From Orientallactaga sibirica (lineage: Eukaryota; Chordata; Mammalia; Rodentia; Dipodidae), in contig JAEOAD010000040.1 of the NCBI GenBank assembly GCA_036365145.1, positions 17,432,501 to 17,496,500 of the forward strand: a DNA stretch of 64,000 nt. The letters run 5' to 3'. Shown here piece after piece: positions 56,848-64,000 of the stretch. The notes below the pieces were generated by a model that saw only the letters and a list, made by a program, of their open reading frames with translations, had not been told where the DNA came from and ran no database searches. The position numbers and the translations under genes are program-made. Positions within the stretch are counted from its first letter, which is position 1, and the number at the start of each line of letters is the position of its first letter.

Positions 56848-57008
56848 ATCTAGCCAGGCATGGTTGTGCACATCTTTAATCCCAGCACTCAGGAGGCTGA
56901 GGAAGGAGGATCACCATGAGTTTGAGGCCACCCTAAGTCTACATAGTGAATTCCAGGTCATCCTGCGCTAGAATGCAACCCTACTTCAGAAAACAAGAAC
57001 AAAAAAAG
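56848..57008 (+). mobile_element. B1 SINE
   Basis: Near-full-length sense copy. Confidence 0.86.
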
Positions 57009-57021
57009 AATCTATTCAAAA

Positions 57022-57150
57022 TTTGAGCCACGTGTAATGATGCAAGCTTGTCACCCCCAAACCCAGGAGGCTGGGGCCTGAAGAGTGAGAGAGTTTGAGG
57101 CCAGCCTCATTACCCATATAGTAAGACTCTGTCTCAAAAAAAAAAAAAAA
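57022..57150 (+). mobile_element. Old B1-like SINE
   Basis: Diverged sense copy with actctgtctcaaaaa end. Confidence 0.65.
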
Positions 57151-57152
57151 AT

Positions 57153-57320
57153 CAAGCTAAGTATGGTGACATACAGGAGACTGACAGGTAGAAGGATCTT
57201 AGTGAGCTCAAGGCCAGCCTGGGCTACAGAGTGAGTTATTGGTCAACCTGGGCTAGAGCGAGACCCTACCTCAACAACAACAACAAAATAATAAAAAAAA
57301 AAAAAAAAAAAAAAAAAAAG
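57153..57320 (+). mobile_element. B1 SINE, diverged
   Basis: Sense copy with an A-run of about 30 bases. Confidence 0.8.
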
Positions 57321-57591
57321 CATGAGGTGAATCTTTCCCTCTCAGCATCTTTCTTCATGAGTGTGTGTATATTTGTCAGTACACAGACCCTTCCCAGACC
57401 TGAGGCTGGAAACTTCATCTAGTCATGCACCTGCCCTCTGAGAGGGACCTTTCTCATGTGGATGGGCCTCAGTACTATGGATTTAGTAGTGGCTTCGCAG
57501 TCTGTCAGTGGGAAAAAATCATGATACTGCTGTGTCAATGCTCAGATATGTAAAAATGTTCAGGGGTAATTTTTATTTTGTTTTATTATTT

Positions 57592-57608
57592 TATTATTTT
57601 ATTGTATT

Positions 57609-57653
<45 letters not shown>

Positions 57654-57841
57654 TTGGTGTGCCTGGGCCTCAGCCTCAGCCACTGCAGTTGAACTCCAGA
57701 TGCTTACGCCACCTGGTGGGCATGTGTGACCTTGCACTTGCCTCATCTTTGTATGGCTGGCTTATATGGGATCTGGAGAGTCAAACATGGGTCCTTAGGC
57801 TTCACAGGCTTGCCTTAACTGCTAAGCCATCTCTCCAGCCC
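57592..57841 (-). mobile_element. DIP SINE, long form
   Basis: Antisense; contains gtgggcatgtgtgaccttgc and an 18-unit (GA)n. Confidence 0.9.
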
Positions 57842-57857
57842 TTCAGGGTTAATTTTT

Positions 57858-58106
57858 TAAAAAACTTTTTTGTTTATTATTTATTTATTTATTTATTTAA
57901 GAGCAACAGACAAAGAGAGAAAGAGGCAGATAGGTAGATAGAGAATGGGTGCGCCAGAGCCTCCAGCAATGAACTACAAATGAACTCCAGATGCATGCGC
58001 CACCTTGTGCATTTGGCTTATGTGGGTCCTGGGGAAATCAAGCCTCGAACCAGGGTCTTTAGGCTTCACAGGCAAGTGCTTAACTGCTAAGCCATCTCTC
58101 CAGGCC
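57858..58106 (-). mobile_element. DIP SINE
   Basis: Antisense copy between cttcagggttaatttt copies (57841 and 58108). Confidence 0.9.
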
Positions 58107-58262
58107 CCTTCAGGGTTAATTTTAATACCTGAAACCCTTGATAAGTCCTGGAAAGGGGAGGTCCTTAGTTATAAGCTAGAAACGCACAGAGTCTGAAAGT
58201 TGCAAGTGCTGTCATGTGGGGCATTGCGCACTTCTCCTTTTCTGCCAGGGCCAGGTGCCATG

Positions 58263-58633
58263 CTTCCCATGTGCTGCAGTCACGTTGCTGGACAAACACA
58301 CGAGCAGAAGCCGCTTATGGGAGGAAAGGGTTTATTTCAGGCTTACAGAATGCAGCGGAACACCATCAATGGAAGAAGTTGGCTCACTTCCATAGATGCA
58401 TAGCAGGGACAAACAATAGCAGCAAGCAGCAACAGCCAGCAGACGTGAGCAGCCAGAGCCCCAGTGGTCTGAACACACTTTAGAGTTAGGCTAAAAGATC
58501 AGTCCCAGTGCCACCTCCTCTTCCCCAGCAGGGCTCTGCACACTGGAAACTGAAGTTGCAAGGTCTATCTTAATTTAAAAAAAAAATTAAAAAGCCTGAG
58601 CCTATGGGACTATTCGTTCAAACTATCACACCA
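58263..58633. repeat. Unclassified repeat, copy F
   Basis: ggacaaacacacgagcagaa start, ggaaagggtttatttcaggc core, agcctatgggactattcgtt end. Confidence 0.62.
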
Positions 58634-58734
58634 TGTCAATCAGAATAGATGGACTTTCTGGAGATGAGCAGACTGGCCATGGGGCAGGGTGCTCCCTTCA
58701 GCAGGGGCAGCTCTGATTCCATGAATCCCTACAC

Positions 58735-58942
58735 ACAGAGAGACACACACACAGAGAGACAGAGACAGAGAGATAGAGAGAAGGAGGGAGAGAATGGGCA
58801 TGCCATGGACTCAGTCACTGCAAACAAACTCCAGATGCATGTGCCACCTTCTGCAGCTGGCTTGTGTGGATACTGGGGAATTGAACCTGGGTCCTTAGAC
58901 CTCACAGGCAAGCGTCTTAACTGCTAAGCCATCTCTCCAGCC
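58735..58942 (-). mobile_element. DIP SINE
   Basis: Antisense copy with CACAGAGA-rich tail. Confidence 0.88.
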
Positions 58943-59005
58943 CTCTTTTAATTTTTAAAGGCTGGTAGTAGGTAGAGCAGTCTGTCCTGCTATAAAGAAG
59001 ACTGT

Positions 59006-59168
59006 GGGGGTTGGAGATTTGGCTTAGTAGTTAAGGCGTTTGCCTGCAAAGCCAAAGGATCCCAGTTCGATTCTCCAGGACCCATGTAAGGCAGATGCAC
59101 AAGGGGGCGCACACATCTGGAATGCGTTTGCAGTGGCTGGAGGCCCTGGTGCACCCATTTTCTCTCTC

Positions 59169-59233
<65 letters not shown>

Positions 59234-59235
59234 TT
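59006..59235 (+). mobile_element. DIP SINE with (TA)n tail
   Basis: Sense copy; 59172-59230 is a perfect TA repeat in place of the usual A-rich tail. Flanked by aaagaagactgtg at both ends. Confidence 0.92.
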
Positions 59236-59889
59236 AAAGAAGACTGTGATGGCACAGTGACTTAAGCTAGGTATTTGTTTTAATTTCATGTGTACAAGCA
59301 GAGGTAAGTAGCTGGCCCTGAGTGGTTTTGCAGGTGTTTCTAGGGGTTGTTCAGCTCCAGCAGTCTATCTTTCTGGCAGCAGAAAGTGTGAGGGGGGTGG
59401 TTGGGTGACAAAGACATCCCCCAGGAAGTTCTTTAGGGACTGGGTCTAAAAGTGCTCCACCCTATTTGTACACGGAGCCCTTGGATTACAACTTCATCCC
59501 GTGTCCACGACCTGGGTTGCCATGGGTCCAGCCAAGGCTGTAGAGGAAGGGAGAGACTGCTGAAGCGTGTCCCTGTGATGTCATTATCATAGGCAGTCCC
59601 ACCTGGTCTGCAGGTGGTCTGATGTTACGTGCAAGCTTGAAATAACAGGTCATTCTGAGCCCTGTAGATACTGCCTTTTCCCACGCATGCATCCCATGCA
59701 CGCATCCTTGTCATGAAGGATAATTTATAACTTAGGCACAGCACGAGATTAGTCACAATCTTAGTAATAAAACAATACCATCGTAATGACACATTCAGTT
59801 CCTCCTCGTGTTACAGATCTTAGTCATCTCAGGATTTGAGTTTTTTTCTTTTCTTTTTAAGTCAACTTTCAGTTTTTTGACTTCTTTTT

Positions 59890-59940
59890 TTAAAGTTTCT
59901 ATTTTTATTTATTTACTTATTAGAGACAGAGAAAGGGAGA

Positions 59941-59972
<32 letters not shown>

Positions 59973-60125
59973 GGAATGCCACGGCCTCCAGCCACTGCAA
60001 ATGAACTCCAGATGCGTATACCACCTTGTGCATCTGGCTTACTTGGGTCCTGGGGAATTGATCCTCAAACCAGGGTGCTTAGGCTTCACAGGCAAGCGCT
60101 TAACCACTAAGCCATCTCTCCAGGC
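59890..60125 (-). mobile_element. DIP SINE
   Basis: Antisense copy; ttttgact(t/a)ctttt-like flanks. Confidence 0.88.
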
Positions 60126-60139
60126 CTTGACTACTTTTA

Positions 60140-60356
60140 TTTTTAATTTTATATTTTTATTTGTTTATTATTAGAAAGAGAGAGACAGACAGGCAGATAG
60201 AATGGGCACACCAGGGTCTCCAGACACTGCAAACAAACTCCAGACACATGTGCCACCTTGTGCATATATGGCTTAAGTGGGTAGCTGGGAATCAAACCTG
60301 GATCCTTTGGCTTTGCAAGCAAGAGTCTTAACCACTGAGCCATCTCTGCAGCTCTC
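60140..60356 (-). mobile_element. DIP SINE
   Basis: Antisense copy with a few extra bases (gtgcatatatggc). Confidence 0.86.
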
Positions 60357-60861
60357 AGCTTTTCAGGTCTTTTAAGGGCACACTTTCCAGCTTCCCTTTG
60401 GCCTGCCCCAGTGGCCAGCATTGCTATCCTTGCCCTTTGAGGTCGTCACTCCCTAAAGCACGGTTCATCGGTTGACTGAGACAGCAGAGTGACTCACGGG
60501 GCAGTAGTGGATGTAGCATGGCAGTGCTGCACCAGGACGGTTTGAGCAAGACAGTGAGGAACTTTATCATACCAAAAAACTGTGCGAGTTAAAACTTCTG
60601 AATTGTTCCATTTCATATCTTGTTACCGGGGTTGCCTGGGAGTAAGCTGTGAAGTGAAGCCACGGATGAGGGAGTTCTCTGCTATCTGGTTTAGGCATTT
60701 ATTCATTTTCTTTTGTGAGCCTCAAGCATACCAGCCCTCACTGTCCTCTACCCCAATCTGGTCAGCAAGCACCGTTGAGAGCCCCGTTTATGCAGTGGCG
60801 GGAATTCAGAGATTGTGATGCTAGCTTTGTGTGCTCTCTTTCAACCACTACTTTTATTCTT

Positions 60862-61031
60862 TTTTTTTTTTTTTTGTCGTTGTTGTTTTTGTTTTTTTGT
60901 TTTTCGAGGTAAAGGCTCACTCTCAAGTCCAGGCTGACCTAGAATTCTCAGGGTGGCCTTGAACTCACAGCGATCCTCCTATCTCTGCCTCCCGAATGCA
61001 GGGATGAAAGGCGTGCGCCACCACGCCTGGT
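60862..61031 (-). mobile_element. B1 SINE
   Basis: Antisense copy with small deletion in the middle. Confidence 0.86.
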
Positions 61032-61067
61032 GTTTTAGTCAATCCTTGGGAGATAACATTGTGGCAT

Positions 61068-61298
61068 TCTTTTGAAAAATAGATTTCAGGAGTTTAAAAA
61101 ATATTTTTATTATTTATTTATTTGAGAGTGAGAGAGAGACAGAGAGAATGGGCGAGTCAGAGCCTCTAGTTGCCACACATGAACTCCAGACACATGGGCC
61201 ACCTTGTGTATCTGGCTTATGTGGGTCCTGGGGAATTGAACCTAAGTCCTTTGGCTTTGCAGGCAAACGCCTTAACCTCTAAGCCATCCCTCCAGCCC
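61068..61298 (-). mobile_element. DIP SINE next to exon 6
   Basis: Antisense copy flanked by acattgtggcat at 61056 and 61299; the second copy begins just 33 bases before exon 6. Confidence 0.9.
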
Positions 61299-61331
61299 AC
61301 ATTGTGGCATACTTTTATTGATGTTTTTCAG

Positions 61332-61372
61332 GTGTGAGGAAAGCGCTACCTCCGGCACCAGAAACAAAGAAG
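61332..61372 (+). CDS. TEC: TEC exon 6: short exon, start of Tec-homology proline-rich region
   Basis: A 41-nt exon. It completes codon 152 (Ser) and codes residues 153-165, VRKALPPAPETKK, ending in phase 0. The acceptor is gatgtttttcag ending at 61331 and the donor gtaagt starts at 61373. The KALPPAP motif is the first of the proline-rich SH3 ligands in the Tec-homology region. Only 33 bases separate the exon from an antisense DIP SINE. It is too short to be found by ORF length; it was placed by phase and homology. Confidence 0.95.
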
Positions 61373-61418
61373 GTAAGTGGTCTCTTACCTTACACGGCCA
61401 GGTCTTTCCGTTTCTGGC

Positions 61419-61575
61419 TTTTTTTTTTTTTTTTTTTTTTCAAGGTAGGGTCTCACTCTAGCTCCGGCTGACCTGGAATTAACTATGTAGTCTCAGGCTG
61501 ACCTGAACTCACGGTGATCCTCCTACCTCTGCCTCCTGAGTGCTGGGATTAAAGCGTGCGCCACCACGCCTGGCC
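61419..61575 (-). mobile_element. B1 SINE
   Basis: Antisense copy 47 bases after exon 6. Confidence 0.88.
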
Positions 61576-61964
61576 CGTTTCCAGCTTTAACATCTATGTG
61601 CCTCACAAGGTTTCATTCATGTGATGCTGTTGGCCCCCAAGACCATGCTAGAAGCAACTATTTTAACACTCATTTGAATTGTCCTCTAAGTCAAATGCTA
61701 TCAGCTTCATTGTAGAGTCTGTCAGTGGGGACTTGGCATCTGCCTGTAGGTTGGCTTAAGTACTTATTTGAGGGAACATGAGATATTTAGAAGGAATATT
61801 TCTGTCTTAAGACCACAATATGACAAAGGAGTGACCTTGGTGACTTAATGACAGGCCTTTGATGAGGGAGCCATGGCGGAAAAAAACATGTACTTTGGTC
61901 TCAGTCAGGACCTTAGTTAAGGGGACCGGATGTGAGTGACTTGGGGTACTTAAGCCACTGTTGC

Positions 61965-62070
61965 TTCAGTTGTAATTTGGGAGTTGTGCCTGTTTCATGG
62001 AAGCAGTGTTAAGAATAAACGAGACAAAGCGTGTTAGATCCTAAGCATGTGCCTTACACACTGAAGCATG
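61965..62070 (+). mobile_element. MIR fragment
   Basis: tgcctgtttcatggaagcag and aagaataaacgagacaaagc resemble the sense MIR 3' half. Confidence 0.45.
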
Positions 62071-62080
62071 AAGAAATGCT

Positions 62081-62280
62081 AATTGCAGTCGAGGCACATG
62101 CCTTTGATCCCAGCACTCGGGATGTTGAGGCAAGAGGATCGCTGTGGGTTTAAGGCCAGCTTGGGGCTACAGAGTGAGTTTCCAGTAAGCCTGGGCTGGG
62201 GTGAGACCCTATCTCGAACAAACCCCCAAACAAGCAAACAAACAAACAAGCAAGCAAGCAAACGAAATGAAAATCCTCTT
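62081..62280 (+). mobile_element. B1 SINE with (CAAG)n tail
   Basis: Sense copy; tail of CAAA/CAAG units to 62265. Confidence 0.83.
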
Positions 62281-62642
62281 GAGTGGGGAGATCTGTTAAA
62301 AGACTCCATAGTATGTTTTCCCACTGCAGACCATGCCAGAGGTGAATCTGCCTTCTGCCCTCCTGGTTTCCACCCACATGATTCTTTTGCTTCTCCCGGG
62401 AAACAAGCTCATCCTTGAAACAATACTTTATGACGTTGAAAGGCAGTTTTTTGCCTCACCGAGTCTTGAGTCCCACAAAACATCTAGTAGCATCCACAGC
62501 GGCGATCATGGACAAGCTCCAGGTTATATTAGGCGACATACTCAGCCTGAAGTTTCCTCTTCCTTCCCTGGTCATGGGGGAGTCACTTCACGATCAGTTT
62601 CACGTAGGAGGGTGAACTTGCAAATGTTTCTTCTCTACTCAG

Positions 62643-62815
62643 AGAAGGCCTCCCCCACCAATTCCCCCCGAGGAGGATGTGAGTGAAGAAGTGGTTGTAG
62701 CTATGTATGACTTCCAAGCAACGGAAGCTCATGACCTCAGACTGGAGCGAGGCCAGGAGTATATCATCCTTGAAAAGAATGACGTCCACTGGTGGAGAGC
62801 CAGAGACAAGTACGG
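62643..62815 (+). CDS. TEC: TEC exon 7: proline-rich motif and most of the SH3 domain
   Basis: Codes residues 166-222 and two bases of codon 223 (173 nt). It opens with [11 protein letters not shown], the second proline-rich SH3 ligand, followed by the acidic DVSEE linker. The SH3 domain begins at about residue 180 and reads [20 protein letters not shown]. Tyr187 in the AMYDF motif is the known SH3 autophosphorylation site of Tec. Trp215-Trp216 are the ligand-binding tryptophans. The acceptor is ttctctactcag, ending at 62642; the donor gtaaga begins at 62816. The last SH3 strand lies outside the window. Confidence 0.97.
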
Positions 62816-62935
62816 GTAAGAGTTCTGTCTCTGGGTGACATGCAGTGTGCGCATGTGCATGGGACTTAAGTGCTGCGTGAAAAGTGTGACGAAAGGACAG
62901 ATGGAACCATAGGTAATACAGAGTGATTCCGTCTT

Positions 62936-63030
62936 CCCTCCTCCCTCTGTCTATCCCTCCCTCCCTCCCTTTCCTTCCTCCCTTTCTCCTCCTCCCCTCC
63001 TTTCCTTCCTCTTTTTATTCTTTTTCTTCG
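62936..63030. repeat. Pyrimidine-rich tract
   Basis: CCCT/CTTT-rich simple sequence. Confidence 0.8.
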
Positions 63031-63300
63031 TGATATTTTTTATTTGAACTCAAGACATATCCCCTCCCTCTCTCCATCAGTCTCTCTTCTAATTTGATGT
63101 CATCATCTTTTTCTTCTATTTTGAGGGTTTTGCAAGAGATTGCTAGGGCACTGCAAGGTCAGAGAGAGAGAGGAAGGGGCAGTTGCATTGAGAATACCCT
63201 TCCTTTGGCTCTTCCATGCATCCAGGCCCCTCTTTGCTGGTCCCATTAGGGTGTGACAGAGGTGTTTCATTCTCCATCCCAAACTCAGCACTATGTTGCC
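63031..63300 (-). mobile_element. L1 3'-end fragment
   Basis: catcagtctctcttctaatt and tgatgtcatcatctttttc match the fragment at 52384. Confidence 0.6.
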
Positions 63301-63307
63301 TTTTGTA

Positions 63308-63494
63308 TTTTCAGAGAGAGAGAGAGAGGAAGGGGCAGAGTGAGAATGGTGTGCACCTGTGTGCCATTAACATATTAACAAACTCCACACTTCCTTGTTT
63401 TATCACTGGCTAAATGTGGGATCTGAAGATTTGAACAAGCGTTCTTAGGCTTTGCAGGCAGGCACCTTAACTGCTAAACCATCTCTCCAGCCCC
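63308..63494 (-). mobile_element. DIP SINE, long-type head, deleted body
   Basis: Antisense; head variant gctaaatgtgggatctgaag as in the long copies at 5966 and 12015. Confidence 0.82.
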
Positions 63495-63644
63495 CTTCCT
63501 TCTTTTTGAGGTAAGTTCTCATTCTAGTCCAGGCTGACCAGGAATTCACTATGTAGTCTCATGGTAGCCTTGAACTCATGGTGATCCTCCTACCTCTGCC
63601 TCCCAAGGTCTGGGATTAAAGGGTGTGAGCTACCATGCCTGGCT
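63495..63644 (-). mobile_element. B1 SINE
   Basis: Near-full-length antisense copy. Confidence 0.88.
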
Positions 63645-63666
63645 ACTTATTTATTTATTGAAAGAA

Positions 63667-63697
<31 letters not shown>

Positions 63698-63806
63698 TGC
63701 ATGTGCATCCTTGTGCATCTGGCTTACATGGGTCCTGGGGAATTGAACCTGGATCCTTTGGCTTTGCAGGCAAGCACCTTAACCACTAAAAAATGTCTCC
63801 AGTCCT
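63645..63806 (-). mobile_element. DIP SINE, internally deleted
   Basis: Antisense; lacks most of the gcctccagccactgcaaa segment. Confidence 0.83.
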
Positions 63807-63944
63807 TTTTTCCATTTTTTGATTTGTTAATGAGCCCAGTTCATTTACCCTGTTAAAGGAGCCATCATCTATATTAGGCAGATTGCCTTCTTATGGCACC
63901 ATTGGTCAGGCCTCTGGGTCTTGGTATTTTCTCTCTTTTTAAAA

Positions 63945-64000
63945 TTTTTAATGTTTATTTTTATTTGTTTATGAGAGAGATAGAGATAGAGAGAGAGAGA
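63945..64000 (-). mobile_element. DIP SINE, cut by window end
   Basis: Antisense tail and first purine block only. Confidence 0.75.

Larger units (their letters stand above)
56613..61331 (+). other. TEC: TEC intron 5
   Basis: A 4.7-kb intron. 56613-56845, 57321-57590, 59240-59885 and 60357-60860 carry no recognised element; the remainder is repeats. Confidence 0.85.
61373..62642 (+). other. TEC: TEC intron 6
   Basis: A 1.3-kb intron with one antisense B1, an old MIR remnant and one sense B1. 61575-61960 and 62281-62642 look unique. Confidence 0.85.
62816..64000 (+). other. TEC: TEC intron 7 (5' part)
   Basis: Begins with donor gtaaga and runs off the window. It holds an antisense L1 3' fragment and a stack of antisense SINEs. 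Confidence 0.85.

Overview
The window is a piece of a mammalian nuclear genome, almost certainly rodent. It is dominated by B1 (7SL-derived) SINEs and by a second, tRNA-headed SINE whose 5' part resembles rodent B2 (gctggagagatggcttagcggttaag, given here only as a gapped description: A box tggcttagcgg, B box ggttcgattcc). That second SINE has a distinct body and a (TC)n/AAATAAA tail, which matches what I know of the DIP element of jerboas (Dipodidae). I therefore infer a dipodid rodent, possibly a jerboa; the species is an inference.

The only protein-coding gene I can support is the 5' half of TEC, the cytoplasmic tyrosine kinase that founded the Tec family, on the + strand. Six exons are readable with consensus splice sites and continuous phase: 16332-16517 (5'UTR plus start codon at 16380), 47888-47992, 54967-55048, 56484-56612, 61332-61372 and 62643-62815. 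Joined, they encode residues 1-222 plus two bases of codon 223. They cover the whole PH domain, the Btk-type zinc motif (His121, Cys132, Cys133, Cys143), the Tec-homology proline-rich segment and most of the SH3 domain. The rest of SH3, the SH2 domain and the kinase domain must lie beyond 64000; exon 1 and the promoter must lie before position 1.

Layout: 1-16331 is intron 1. It contains an old antisense L1 broken by nested insertions (1890-5480), a 51-bp minisatellite (3370-3885) and many SINEs. 16518-47887 is intron 2, about 31 kb, with a second broken old L1 (30150-31310), an uninterrupted 517-nt pyrimidine run (32919-33435), several copies of an unclassified ~330-bp repeat, and old MIR copies. 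Introns 3 to 6 (47993-62642) are shorter; exons 5 and 6 each sit directly downstream of repeat insertions. 62816-64000 is the start of intron 7. All other long open frames come from SINEs or simple repeats and are not genes.

I found no previously undescribed biological system. The items most worth a second look are the minisatellite that stays open in several frames on both strands, the nested insertion record, the pyrimidine run, a recurrent repeat family I cannot name, a retrocopy-like 3' end at about 49302, a strong antisense bias of DIP copies within TEC, and retroelement insertions abutting two splice acceptors. Repeat boundaries were read by eye and may be off by 5-20 bases.
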